Shown in pieces: positions 1 through 8,979 of a stretch of DNA of 64,000 nucleotides. Location: NCBI RefSeq assembly GCF_004353905.1, contig NZ_SMOD01000004.1:186001-250000 (forward strand). The letters run 5' to 3'. The notes beneath the pieces are model-generated. The model worked only from the letters and a program-made list of their open reading frames with translations, was not told the DNA's origin and did no database searches. How positions within the stretch are numbered: position 1 is the first letter of the stretch; each line of letters begins with the position of its first letter. The position numbers and the translations under genes are program-made. The DNA is from Paraburkholderia guartelaensis (GTDB lineage Bacteria; Pseudomonadota; Gammaproteobacteria; Burkholderiales; Burkholderiaceae).

Positions 1-617
1 GGGCCGAGACCCATCGAGACGGTCGGGAACTGCCAGAAGTCCGGCATGAGCCACGGGTGCGGGTACGACGAGATGCCCTCGCCGCCCACTTCCTGGCGGA
101 AGTTGTCGAGCTGCTTTTCGGTCAGGCGGCCGAGCAGGAACGCGCGCGAGTAGACGCCCGGCGACGAGTGGCCCTGCACGAACACGAGGTCGCCGCCATG
201 CTCAGCCGAGGGCGCGCGCCAGAAGTGGTTGTAGCCGACGTCATAGAGCGTGGCCGCCGATGCGAACGAAGCGATGTGGCCGCCGACGTTCGTGTGCTTG
301 CCCGCGCGCAGCACCATGGCCATGGCGTTCCAGCGCGTGTACGAGCGGATGCGGTGTTCGATGTCCTGGTCGCCCGGGTTCTTGGCCTGGTTGGCGACGG
401 GGATCGTGTTGATGTACGGCGTGTTCGCCGAGAACGGCAGATGCTCGCCGTGCACACGGGCGAATTCGATCTGCTTTTCGATCAGGTAGTGGGCGCGATC
501 AGGACCGACAGTCGAAATGACGCCGTCCAGCGCTTCGAGCCATTCGGCGGTTTCCTGGGGATCCTCGTCCTTGTCGGCGGCAACGTACTTGAGGACTTCG
601 TCGGGTACAGCGGACAT
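1..617 (-). CDS. aceE: pyruvate dehydrogenase E1 component, homodimeric type (5' part)
   Basis: This is the thiamine-diphosphate E1 subunit of the pyruvate dehydrogenase complex, which decarboxylates pyruvate and acetylates the E2 lipoyl arm in the cytoplasm. Only the first 205 codons lie in the window; the gene runs off the left edge. The N-terminus MSAVPDEVLKYV, the segment NTIPVANQAKNPGDQDIEHR and the run AGKHTNVGGHIASFAS are typical of the approximately 900-residue homodimeric AceE family. The ATG at 617-615 is preceded by an AGGAG Shine-Dalgarno with about 6 nt spacing, which fixes the start. It is divergent from a sensor kinase/response regulator pair. In relatives aceF and lpd follow downstream, which would be outside this window. 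Confidence 0.95.
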   Translation of the reverse strand, partial: MSAVPDEVLKYVAADKDEDPQETAEWLEALDGVISTVGPDRAHYLIEKQIEFARVHGEHLPFSANTPYINTIPVANQAKNPGDQDIEHRIRSYTRWNAMAMVLRAGKHTNVGGHIASFASAATLYDVGYNHFWRAPSAEHGGDLVFVQGHSSPGVYSRAFLLGRLTEKQLDNFRQEVGGEGISSYPHPWLMPDFWQFPTVSMGLG

Positions 618-912
618 GCTCGTCTCCTGGATGTAGGGGAACGCTGTTGATCGGATCATGCGGGCGGCGACGCTTAAGACGTGACCGGGCCAACCGCAGC
701 AGCTTCGGGGCGATTGTAATGACCCCCCTGGCTATCGCGCAACAAAATTTTCGAATTGCGAGATGCGATTTTATAATGCGAAAAATTGCTGCAGCGCACG
801 CTTAATCGTTCGCGCCCCTGAGCCGATAACGGCCAGTTTGCACCCGTTTATCGGCGATTTACGGCTTTTTTCGCGGCATTTCCGTGTCTTACGCTGAGCT
901 ACAATCCTTGCC
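618..912. promoter_or_regulatory. divergent intergenic region between aceE and the PAS kinase gene
   Basis: This 295-bp, locally AT-richer stretch separates two divergent genes and must hold both promoters. On the + strand a perfect TATAAT lies at 772-777, with a weak -35 (TTTCGA, 749-754) 17 nt upstream, which would give the kinase mRNA a leader of about 130 nt. I could not assign the aceE promoter and saw no convincing regulator palindrome. Confidence 0.45.
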
Positions 913-3426
913 ATGTTGACCGAACGGCTTTTCGCACGCTCGGCGCGGCCGCCCGGAACGCCCGGCGAGTCGTCGCCATCTCGCTGGCACCACGGACCCT
1001 GGTGGTCGAATTCCTATTTGCTGACGCCGCTCCTGTCGATCCTCGTGTTCCTGATCGTCATGAGCCTGATCTTGTGGAGCCTGAACCGCCGCGAGCAACA
1101 GCAGCAGGAAGACACGCTCTACCGCAACGTCGCATGGGCCCAGCAGCAAATCCGGCTTTCCATGACAGGCGCGCAGGAGCAGCTGCAGGCGCTCGCTCGC
1201 GACCTCGCCGCGGGCCACAGCGATCCGCAGTATTTCCAGACGTCCACCACGGACATCATGCAGGGCCATCCGGAGATCCTCTATCTCAACTGGTACACGA
1301 GCCAGGAGGAGCCGCGCTGGCCCAACACGGCGATGCCGGTATTCGGCCAGCGTCTGGCGAAGCCCAACGACTCGCAAATGGACGAGGCCGTGAAGGCCGC
1401 TTTCGCCGAGGCGCGCGCCACGCGCCGCCAGGTGTATTCGCCGCTTATTTACGACGACGTCGGTAACGGCTACATCACGCTGCAAACGCCGGTATACCGC
1501 GATCGTGAATTTCTTGGGTCGATCGCGGCCGTGTTCTCGGTCGAAGGCATCCTGAAGCACGACATCCCGCCCGAGCTCTCGGCCAAGTACAAGATTTCGA
1601 TTCTCGACGCGAACAACCGCGAGCTCGCCACCACCTCGACGCGTCCGCGCCTGCCGCGCGACGTCTACTACGATCTGCCGCTCGACCCGCCTGGCCAGGG
1701 CGTTTCGGTACGCGTGTATTCGTATCCGCAGATGACCAACTTCACGAACAACACGCTCGTGTGGCTGGTCGCGGGGCTGTCGTGCTTCGTGCTGTGGAGC
1801 CTCTGGAGCCTCTGGAAGCACACGCGCCAACGCTTCGAGGCGCAGCAGGCGCTCTACGCGGAGGCGTTCTTCCGCCGCGCGATGGAAAACTCGGTGCTGA
1901 TCGGCATGCGCGTGCTCGACATGCACGGCCGCATCACGCACGTGAACCCGGCGTTCTGCCGCATGACCGGCTGGGACGAAAGCGACCTCGTGGGCAAGAA
2001 CGCACCGTTCCCCTACTGGCCGCGCGACGCGTACCCCGAAATGCAGCGCCAGCTCGACATGACGCTGCGCGGCAAGGCGCCCTCCTCGGGGTTCGAACTG
2101 CGCGTGCGCCGCAAGGACGGCTCGCAGTTCCACGCGCGGCTCTATGTCTCGCCGCTCATCGACAGCTCGGGCCGCCAGACCGGCTGGATGTCGTCGATGA
2201 CCGACATCACGGAGCCCAAGCGCGCACGCGAAGAACTCGCCGCCGCGCACGAGCGCTTCACCACCGTGCTCGAAAGCCTCGACGCCGCCGTCTCGGTGCT
2301 CGCCGCCGACGAAGCCGAACTGTTGTTTGCGAACCGGTACTACCGCCACCTCTTCGGCATCCGCCCGGACGGCCATCTGGAACTCGCGGGCGGCGGCGGC
2401 TTCGATTCGGCCAGCGCCTCTTCGGACTCGATCGACATGGTCGACGCCTTCGCCGGCCTGCCCGCCACCGCGCTCACCGAGAGCACGGCGGACGCGCAGG
2501 AGGTCTACGTCGAGAGCATCCAGAAGTGGTTCGAAGTGCGACGCCAGTACATCCAGTGGGTGGACGGCCATCTGGCGCAGATGCAGATCGCGACCGACAT
2601 CACCACGCGCAAGCAGGCGCAGGAGCTGGCCCGCCAGCAGGACGAGAAGCTCCAGTTCACGAGCCGCCTGATGACGATGGGCGAAATGGCCTCGTCGCTC
2701 GCGCACGAACTGAACCAGCCGCTCGCCGCAATCAACAACTATGCCTCGGGCACCGTCGCGCTCGTGAAGTCGGGCCGTGCCGCGCCCGACAACCTGCTGC
2801 CCGTGCTCGAAAAAACGGCGCAGCAAGCCGTGCGCGCGGGCATGATCATCAAGCGCATCCGCGAGTTCGTGAAGCGCTCCGAACCGAAGCGCCAGGCCAC
2901 GCGCGTAGCCGACATCGTCGCCGACGCAGTGGGCCTCGCCGAGATCGAAGCGCGCAAGCGCCGCATCCGCATCGTGACCGACATGCGCTCGCGCATGCCC
3001 GTGATCTACGTCGATCCGGTGCTGATCGAACAGGTGCTCGTCAATCTCTTGAAGAACGCCGCGGAAGCCATGGCCGAAGCGCGCCCGAATGCGATCGACC
3101 CGGTGATCCGCGTGATCGTGAAGCGCGAAGGCGGCAACGTCTGCATCAGCGTGGTCGATCAGGGCCCCGGCGTCGACGAAGCCACGGCCGAGCGCCTCTT
3201 CGAACCCTTCTACAGCACCAAGTCGGACGGCATGGGCATGGGCCTGAACATCTGCCGCTCCATTATCGAATCGCACCGCGGGCGTCTCTGGGTGGTCAAC
3301 AACGTCGAATCCGACGGCCACATCAGCGGCGCAACGTTCCATTGCAGTCTGCCTATCGGCGAATCGGACACCCCCTCGCGGAACACCGACGAACCGACTC
3401 CACAAACCGTTACGGGAGAGCCATGA
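913..3426 (+). CDS. membrane-bound PAS-domain sensor histidine kinase (FixL/TodS-like)
   Basis: This 837-residue sensor kinase probably sits in the inner membrane. Two hydrophobic segments (about 34-56 and 278-297) flank a periplasmic sensing domain of roughly 220 residues. A PAS domain with a PAC motif follows (about 318-440, ending in MTDITEPK), then a second degenerate PAS (about 445-565, ending ATDITTRKQ), and the kinase core. The phospho-accepting His is in SLAHELNQPLAAINNY (H about 598); N-box LVNLLKNAAEAM, G1 DQGPGVD and G2 GMGMGLNI are intact. It overlaps the downstream regulator gene by 4 nt (ATGA), so the two are translationally coupled partners. The ligand is unknown. Its divergent position from aceE suggests, but does not prove, a link to pyruvate or redox status. 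Confidence 0.88.
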   Translation: MLTERLFARSARPPGTPGESSPSRWHHGPWWSNSYLLTPLLSILVFLIVMSLILWSLNRREQQQQEDTLYRNVAWAQQQIRLSMTGAQEQLQALARDLAAGHSDPQYFQTSTTDIMQGHPEILYLNWYTSQEEPRWPNTAMPVFGQRLAKPNDSQMDEAVKAAFAEARATRRQVYSPLIYDDVGNGYITLQTPVYRDREFLGSIAAVFSVEGILKHDIPPELSAKYKISILDANNRELATTSTRPRLPRDVYYDLPLDPPGQGVSVRVYSYPQMTNFTNNTLVWLVAGLSCFVLWSLWSLWKHTRQRFEAQQALYAEAFFRRAMENSVLIGMRVLDMHGRITHVNPAFCRMTGWDESDLVGKNAPFPYWPRDAYPEMQRQLDMTLRGKAPSSGFELRVRRKDGSQFHARLYVSPLIDSSGRQTGWMSSMTDITEPKRAREELAAAHERFTTVLESLDAAVSVLAADEAELLFANRYYRHLFGIRPDGHLELAGGGGFDSASASSDSIDMVDAFAGLPATALTESTADAQEVYVESIQKWFEVRRQYIQWVDGHLAQMQIATDITTRKQAQELARQQDEKLQFTSRLMTMGEMASSLAHELNQPLAAINNYASGTVALVKSGRAAPDNLLPVLEKTAQQAVRAGMIIKRIREFVKRSEPKRQATRVADIVADAVGLAEIEARKRRIRIVTDMRSRMPVIYVDPVLIEQVLVNLLKNAAEAMAEARPNAIDPVIRVIVKREGGNVCISVVDQGPGVDEATAERLFEPFYSTKSDGMGMGLNICRSIIESHRGRLWVVNNVESDGHISGATFHCSLPIGESDTPSRNTDEPTPQTVTGEP

Positions 3427-4070
3427 ACAGCCCAGTCACCACCCAGGAAACTGTCTTTGTTGTCGATGACGACGAGGCCGTACGAGATTCCCTGCGTTGG
3501 CTCCTCGAAGCGAACGGCTACCGCGTCCAGTGTTTCAATAGCGCGGAGGAGTTCCTCGAGGCGTACCAGCCGGCGCAACAAGCCGGGCAGATCGCCTGCA
3601 TGATTCTGGACGTGCGCATGCAAGGCATGAGCGGCCTCGAACTGCAGGAACGTCTGATCGCCGAAAACGCCTCGCTGCCGATCATCTTCGTGACGGGCCA
3701 CGGCGACGTGCCGATGGCTGTCTCGACCATGAAGAAGGGCGCGATGGACTTCATCGAGAAGCCCTTCGACGAAGCCGAACTGCGCAAGCTCGTGGAGCGC
3801 ATGCTCGACAAGGCGCGCAACGAAAGCACCAACGTGCAGCAACAGCGTGCGGCCGCTGAACGCCTCGGCAAGCTCACGGCGCGCGAGCACCAGGTCCTCG
3901 AACGCATCATCGCGGGCCGCCTGAACAAGCAGATCGCCGACGACCTCGGGATCAGCATCAAGACGGTGGAGGCGCACCGCGCCAACATCATGGAGAAGCT
4001 CAACGTCAACACGGTCGCCGACCTGCTGCGTCTCGCGCTCTCCAACAAGCCGCAACAAGCGCAGCAGTAA
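3423..4070 (+). CDS. FixJ/NarL-family response regulator
   Basis: This 215-residue cytoplasmic regulator has an N-terminal receiver (residues about 10-125) and a C-terminal LuxR-type helix-turn-helix (about 150-210). The acidic triad DDD (15-17), the phospho-acceptor D63 in MILDVRM, the Thr in FVTGHGD and the Lys in IEKPF are all present. LTAREHQVL and the recognition region KTVEAHRANIMEKL mark the DNA-binding domain. The start codon overlaps the stop of the kinase gene, which makes the kinase its cognate partner. The kinase's HELNQPL box and the FixJ-type output domain together define a FixLJ/TodST-like system. The target promoters cannot be read from this window. Confidence 0.9.
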   Translation: MNSPVTTQETVFVVDDDEAVRDSLRWLLEANGYRVQCFNSAEEFLEAYQPAQQAGQIACMILDVRMQGMSGLELQERLIAENASLPIIFVTGHGDVPMAVSTMKKGAMDFIEKPFDEAELRKLVERMLDKARNESTNVQQQRAAAERLGKLTAREHQVLERIIAGRLNKQIADDLGISIKTVEAHRANIMEKLNVNTVADLLRLALSNKPQQAQQ

Positions 4071-4082
4071 GCGCGTCTTTCT

Positions 4083-4124
4083 CCGGCAGCATCCGCGTGC
4101 ACAACGGCGCGCGAATGCTGCCGG
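4083..4124 (+). terminator. hairpin after the response regulator gene
   Basis: CCGGCAGCAT at 4083-4092 pairs perfectly with ATGCTGCCGG at 4115-4124 across a GC-rich loop, 13 nt after the regulator stop. There is no T-run, so it may end or stabilise the transcript rather than act as a classic intrinsic terminator. Confidence 0.4.
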
Positions 4125-4192
4125 CGGCGTCTCGCCGCAATTCTCCCCCTCCTCCATCGTCCGCTCAGGCCGGAGCACGCCCGCCGCGCGGG

Positions 4193-4198
4193 TATAAT
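4193..4198 (+). promoter_or_regulatory. probable -10 box for folD
   Basis: A consensus TATAAT preceded by GGG lies about 100 nt upstream of the folD ATG. No good -35 is visible. The position fits a separate folD promoter after the two-component operon. Confidence 0.45.
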
Positions 4199-4295
4199 GT
4201 CGGCCTTCGAATGGCGCCCGCCCCACGCGCGCCAGCGCTCGCGTCCAAACGAGCCCGAACGAGCCCGCATTGCCCACTCTCGACCCCGACCGACC

Positions 4296-5150
4296 ATGAC
4301 TGCCACTATCATCGACGGCAACGCCCTCTCCAAGAAACTGCGCGCGCAAGTCGCCACGCGCGCCGCCGCCCTCACCGCCCGCGGCCATCAGCCGGGACTC
4401 GCCGTCGTGCTGGTCGGCGACAATCCGGCGAGCGAAGTCTACGTGCGCAACAAGGTCAAGGCCTGCGAAGACAACGGCCTCTACTCGTCGTACGACCGCT
4501 ATCCCGAGTCGCTTTCCGAAGCCGACCTGCTCAAGCGCATCGACGAACTGAACCGCGACCCGAAGATCAACGGCATTCTCGTGCAGCTGCCGCTGCCCAA
4601 GCACATCGACAGCCACAAGGTGATCGAGGCCATCGCGCCCGAGAAGGACGTGGACGGCTTTCACGTCGCCAACGCAGGCGCGCTCATGACGGGCCAGCCG
4701 CTCTTTCGCCCGTGCACGCCCTATGGCGTGATGAAGATGTTCGAGGAATACAAGATCCCGCTCGAAGGCGCGAACGCTGTGGTGATCGGCCGCTCGAACA
4801 TCGTCGGCAAGCCGATGGCGCTCCTGCTGCTCGAAAAGGGTGCGACGGTCACGATCTGCCACAGCAAGACGCGCGACCTCGCGAAGCACACTCGCGACGC
4901 CGATATCGTGGTCGCCGCGGTAGGCAAGCGCAACGTGCTGACCGCCGACATGGTCAAGCCCGGCGCGACCGTGATCGACGTGGGCATGAACCGCGACGAC
5001 AACGGCAAGCTCTGCGGCGACGTCGATTTCGCGGGCCTGAAGGACGTGGCCGGCTTCATTACGCCGGTGCCGGGCGGCGTCGGCCCGATGACCATCACGA
5101 TGCTCCTCGTAAACACGATCGAAGCCGCGGAGCGCGCGGCAGGCGCGTAA
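4296..5150 (+). CDS. folD: bifunctional methylenetetrahydrofolate dehydrogenase/cyclohydrolase
   Basis: FolD oxidises 5,10-methylene-THF to methenyl-THF with NADP and hydrolyses it to 10-formyl-THF, supplying one-carbon units for purines and formyl-Met. The 284 residues match the usual length. Diagnostic motifs are the catalytic-lysine motif [26 protein letters not shown], the Rossmann motif [14 protein letters not shown] and the C-terminal [11 protein letters not shown]. An in-frame ATG exists 99 nt upstream (4197), but it overlaps the -10 box and encodes a non-conserved extension, so the ATG at 4296 ([12 protein letters not shown]) is chosen. An intrinsic terminator follows directly. Confidence 0.97.
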   Translation: MTATIIDGNALSKKLRAQVATRAAALTARGHQPGLAVVLVGDNPASEVYVRNKVKACEDNGLYSSYDRYPESLSEADLLKRIDELNRDPKINGILVQLPLPKHIDSHKVIEAIAPEKDVDGFHVANAGALMTGQPLFRPCTPYGVMKMFEEYKIPLEGANAVVIGRSNIVGKPMALLLLEKGATVTICHSKTRDLAKHTRDADIVVAAVGKRNVLTADMVKPGATVIDVGMNRDDNGKLCGDVDFAGLKDVAGFITPVPGGVGPMTITMLLVNTIEAAERAAGA

Positions 5151-5187
5151 GCAACGCGCGACGGCGCGCCACAGCATGACGTTCCCG

Positions 5188-5217
5188 AAGCGGCCCACCA
5201 CGGGCCGCTTTCTTTTT
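5188..5217 (+). terminator. intrinsic terminator of folD
   Basis: AAGCGGCCC (5188-5196) pairs with GGGCCGCTT (5202-5210) around a 5-nt loop and is followed by TCTTTTT. It is a classic rho-independent terminator 37 nt after the folD stop. Confidence 0.9.
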
Positions 5218-5396
5218 GCGGCGGCGCCCGCCTGAACGAGCGCAGCCGCGAATGCGGCACCGGCCCCCGACATCTGTTAATTTGCTCGGATAACCCGGTT
5301 GGAAAGCGCGCTTGGCGCCCCAATACTCTGGCTATCGGACGCGCGCATGCCGCGCCCCGGTCCCCTAACCCGCGACAGACAGGAACAGGAAGCATC

Positions 5397-7496
5397 ATGG
5401 CTACTACCCCCTCCGACAATCCGCTCCTCGACTTCACCGGACTGCCGCGCTTTGGCGAAATCCGCCCCGAACACGTGACGCCGGCGCTCGACGTCCTGCT
5501 CGCGAACGCGAAGGCCGCAGTCGAGCGCGCCGCGCAACCCATGACGCCCTCGCAGTGGAGCGACGTGGTCGAGCCGGTCGAGCGCGCCAGCGAGCCGCTT
5601 TCGCGCGCCTGGGGCGTGGTCGGCCACCTGAACGCCGTCGCCGACACGCCGGAGCTGCGCGCCGCCCACGGCGAGAACCTGCCGCGCGTGACGGAATTCT
5701 GGTCAAGCGTCGGACAGAATCTCGAGCTTTTCAAGAAGTACAAGGCCATCACGAATCACAACTCGTTCGAGCTGCTCTCGGGCGAGCGCAAGAAGATCCT
5801 CGACAACTCGCTGCGCGACTTCCGCCTCTCCGGGGCGGAACTGCCCGAAGACCAGAAGCCGCGCTTCGCCGAACTGCAGGAGCGCCAGGCCGCGCTCGCC
5901 AAAGCCTTTTCCGATCACGTGCTCGACGCGACCAATGGCTACGCGTTCTACGCCACGACTGAAGCCGATCTCGCGGGCCTGCCCGAGGACGTGATCGCCG
6001 CCGCGCGCGAAGCCGCCGAGCGCGAAAACAAGGAAGGCTGGAAGTTCACGCTGCACTTCCCCTCGTACTTCCCGGTGCTGCAGTACTCGGAAAACCGCGC
6101 GATGCGCGAGACGATGTACCGCGCCTATGTCACGCGCGCATCCGAACTTGGCCCGGTCTACGGCGCCGGCAAAGCCGAATGGGACAACACGGCGATCATC
6201 GAGGAGCAACTGAAGCTGCGCGCCGAAGAAGCGAAGATGCTCGGCTACAACAACTTCGCCGAAGTCTCGCTCACGCCGAAGATGGCGGAAACGCCGGCTC
6301 AGGTGATGAGCTTCCTCGAAGACCTCGCCACGCGCGCGCGTCCTCACGCCGAAAAGGACTGGGAAGAACTGCGCGAATTCGCTGCGACGGAACTGGGCCT
6401 CACGCAGATTGAGCCGTGGGACATGGCGTTCGCCGCCGAGCGTCTGCGCCAGAAGCGCTACTCGTTCTCGGAGAACGAGGTGAAGCAGTACTTCCCGGAA
6501 GACTTCGTGCTGCAGGGCCTCTTCAAGGTCACGGAAACGCTGTTCGGCGTGCGCATCCGCCCGGATACCGCGCCGGTATGGAATCCCGATGTGCGCTTCT
6601 TCCGCGTCGAAAACGCGGACGGCACGCTCGTCGCGCAGTTCTATCTCGACCTCTACGCACGCGAAGGCAAGCGCGGCGGCGCATGGATGGACGACGCCCG
6701 CTCGCGCCGCAAGCTCGAAGGCAATGACGTGCAAACGCCCGTCGCGTACCTCACGTGCAACTTCTCGGCACCGGTGGGCGGCCGCCCCGCATGCTTCACG
6801 CACGACGAAGTCATTACGCTCTTCCACGAGTTCGGCCACGGCCTGCACCACATGCTCACGCGTGTGGACGAACTGGGCGTGTCGGGCATCAACGGCGTGG
6901 AGTGGGATGCCGTCGAGCTGCCCTCGCAGTTCATGGAAAACTTCTGCTGGGAATGGGACGTGGTGCGCGAAATGAGCTCGCACGTCGAAACCGCCAAGCC
7001 GCTGCCGCGCGAACTCTTCGACAAGATGCTCGCCGCGAAGAACTTCCAGAGCGGTCTCGGCACGCTGCGCCAGATCGTGTTCTCGATGTTCGACATGGCG
7101 CTGCACGTGGACTTCGACGCTTCGAAGGGCAAAAGCGCGAACGACCTGGCACGCGAGATCAACGAGCGCTACCACGTCATTCCGCAGGCGCCGTTCTCGC
7201 GCTGGCCGAATACGTTCAGCCACATCTTCGCGGGCGGCTACGCGGCCGGCTACTACAGCTACAAATGGGCCGAAGTGCTTTCCGCCGATGCCTATGCAGC
7301 CTTCGAAGAAGCCGCGCAAGCCGCGAAGTCGAGCGTGCTCGACGAAGCGACCGGCACGCGCTACCGCAAGGAAATTCTGGAAGTGGGCGGCAGCCGCCCA
7401 GCGATGGAGTCGTTCAAGGCCTTCCGCGGCCGCGAGCCGAACATCGACGCACTGCTGCGCCACAACGGCATGGAGCAGCCGCCGGCACAGCAGTGA
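5397..7496 (+). CDS. prlC: oligopeptidase A (M3 family zinc metallopeptidase)
   Basis: PrlC/OpdA is a cytoplasmic thimet-type oligopeptidase that degrades short peptides, including cleaved signal peptides. The 699-residue length is normal for the family. The zinc motif HEFGH is at about 477-481 in LFHEFGHGLHHML, with the downstream third-ligand region (AVELPSQFMENFCWEW) present. The C-terminus has the conserved FSHIFAGGYAAGYYSYKWAE segment. The ATG lies within GGAAGCATCATGG. It is convergent with the downstream deaminase gene, and a strong terminator separates them. Confidence 0.95.
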   Translation: MATTPSDNPLLDFTGLPRFGEIRPEHVTPALDVLLANAKAAVERAAQPMTPSQWSDVVEPVERASEPLSRAWGVVGHLNAVADTPELRAAHGENLPRVTEFWSSVGQNLELFKKYKAITNHNSFELLSGERKKILDNSLRDFRLSGAELPEDQKPRFAELQERQAALAKAFSDHVLDATNGYAFYATTEADLAGLPEDVIAAAREAAERENKEGWKFTLHFPSYFPVLQYSENRAMRETMYRAYVTRASELGPVYGAGKAEWDNTAIIEEQLKLRAEEAKMLGYNNFAEVSLTPKMAETPAQVMSFLEDLATRARPHAEKDWEELREFAATELGLTQIEPWDMAFAAERLRQKRYSFSENEVKQYFPEDFVLQGLFKVTETLFGVRIRPDTAPVWNPDVRFFRVENADGTLVAQFYLDLYAREGKRGGAWMDDARSRRKLEGNDVQTPVAYLTCNFSAPVGGRPACFTHDEVITLFHEFGHGLHHMLTRVDELGVSGINGVEWDAVELPSQFMENFCWEWDVVREMSSHVETAKPLPRELFDKMLAAKNFQSGLGTLRQIVFSMFDMALHVDFDASKGKSANDLAREINERYHVIPQAPFSRWPNTFSHIFAGGYAAGYYSYKWAEVLSADAYAAFEEAAQAAKSSVLDEATGTRYRKEILEVGGSRPAMESFKAFRGREPNIDALLRHNGMEQPPAQQ

Positions 7497-7530
7497 CGGC
7501 GTGATTTACTCGTAAGCGATCCGAACTAAA

Positions 7531-7566
7531 ACCGCGCATGGGTGTGCAACCCATGCGCGGTTTTTT
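7531..7566 (+). terminator. bidirectional terminator between prlC and the deaminase gene
   Basis: ACCGCGCATGGGT (7531-7543) and ACCCATGCGCGGT (7549-7561) form a perfect 13-bp stem with a 5-nt loop. T6 follows on the + strand and a run of A precedes the stem, so it can stop both convergent transcripts. Confidence 0.92.
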
Positions 7567-7579
7567 ATTGCCCCGCGTT

Positions 7580-8866
7580 TTATCGATACAGCTTGAAATC
7601 GACGCTTTGCGGTCGTCCTTCGAGCGCAAGCGCCGCGCGTTGCGCGGGTTGCCGGCTCACCACCCTGCCCCGGCTCACGACCGCGAGCCGCGCCGCGCGC
7701 AGCCGGATCGCCTCGATGGAATCGCGTGCGTCGAGCACCACGAGGTTCGCCGCGCAACCGGGCGCCACGCCGTAGCCTTCGAGGCCGAGGATCGTCGCGG
7801 CATTCGCGGTCACCGCGTCGAAGCAGGCGCGCGAGGCCTCGGTGCCCGTCATTTGCGCGACATGCAGGCCCATATGCGCCACTTCGAGCATGTCGCCCGA
7901 TCCGAAGCTGTACCACGGGTCCATCACGCAGTCGTGGCCGAACGCGACGGTCACGCCTGCCGCCATCAACTCAGGCACGCGCGTCATGCCGCGGCGCTTC
8001 GGGTAGGTATCGGCGCGTCCTTGCAGCGTGATGTTGATGAGCGGATTCGCAATCGCCGCGACACCCGACTCGCGCATCAGCGGAATCAGCTTGCTCACAT
8101 AGTAGTTGTCCATCGAATGCATCGACGTGAGATGCGAGCCGGCCACGCGCCCATGCATGCCTAGCCGGTGCGTTTGCGCCGCGAGCGTTTCGATGTGGCG
8201 CGAGAGCGGGTCGTCGGATTCATCGCAATGCATGTCCACGCGCAGGCCCTTTTCGGCGGCGAACTCGCAGAGCAGACGCACCGATTCGGCGCCGTCGGCC
8301 ATCGTGCGCTCGAAGTGGGGAATGCCGCCCACCACGTCCACGCCCATCGCGATCGCGCGCTTGAGATTGTCGAACGCACCGGGGCTGCGCAACACGCCAT
8401 CCTGCGGAAACGCCACGAGCTGGAGATCGAGATACGGCGCGACACGGCGCTTCACTTCGAGCAGCGCCTCGACCTCTAGCAGCCGTGCGTCGCACACATC
8501 GACGTGAGAGCGGATCGCGAGAAGCCCGCGCGCGACGGCCCAGTCGCAGTACTGCAGCGCGCGCTCGACGAGCGCCTCCTGCGTGAGATGCGGCTTGAGC
8601 TCGCCCCACAGCGCGATGCCCTCCAGCAGCGTGCCCGACGCGTTCACGCGCGGCAGGCCATACGAGAGCGTGGCGTCCATGTGGAAATGCGCATCGACGA
8701 ACGGCGCGCTCACGAGCGCGCCCGCGGCATCGATCTCCTCGCTCGCCGCCGTTGCGAGATGCGGCTCCACCGCGGTAATGCGCCCGCCCTCGATGCCGAT
8801 ATCCACGGTGGGATACCCAGCGGGATGCGCATGCGCGAGCACCGCGCGGCGAATGATCAGGTCCAT
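7580..8866 (-). CDS. CodA-type cytosine deaminase-like amidohydrolase
   Basis: This 428-residue amidohydrolase is collinear with E. coli CodA (427 residues), which converts cytosine to uracil. Metal ligands are H60 and H62 (DAHFHMD), H213 (DMHCDE), H245 (GSHLTSMH) and D312 (FGHDC); catalytic E216 and the substrate glutamine (AFPQDG, about Q155) are conserved. The pair equivalent to CodA D313-D314 reads D312-C313, so the second Asp, next to the pyrimidine C5, is a cysteine. The enzyme may therefore prefer a different or bulkier (iso)pyrimidine or a related ring. A good AGGAG precedes the ATG. There is no codB-type permease next to it. Confidence 0.85.
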   Translation of the reverse strand: MDLIIRRAVLAHAHPAGYPTVDIGIEGGRITAVEPHLATAASEEIDAAGALVSAPFVDAHFHMDATLSYGLPRVNASGTLLEGIALWGELKPHLTQEALVERALQYCDWAVARGLLAIRSHVDVCDARLLEVEALLEVKRRVAPYLDLQLVAFPQDGVLRSPGAFDNLKRAIAMGVDVVGGIPHFERTMADGAESVRLLCEFAAEKGLRVDMHCDESDDPLSRHIETLAAQTHRLGMHGRVAGSHLTSMHSMDNYYVSKLIPLMRESGVAAIANPLINITLQGRADTYPKRRGMTRVPELMAAGVTVAFGHDCVMDPWYSFGSGDMLEVAHMGLHVAQMTGTEASRACFDAVTANAATILGLEGYGVAPGCAANLVVLDARDSIEAIRLRAARLAVVSRGRVVSRQPAQRAALALEGRPQSVDFKLYR

Positions 8867-8979
8867 CTGCGACTCCTTGTTCTGGCGTGGCGGCGTGGCG
8901 CTTTCGTTTTGACTCGCGTCGATTCTATCGGCGCCAGAATCACGCCGCCAGCGGCGTGGCCCGCCTCCACGCGAAGGCG

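Noticed and set aside
889..3405. 838-residue minus-strand frame opposite the PAS kinase gene
   Set aside because: It mirrors the kinase gene in an antisense frame and has no domain signal; the + strand product has intact kinase motifs.
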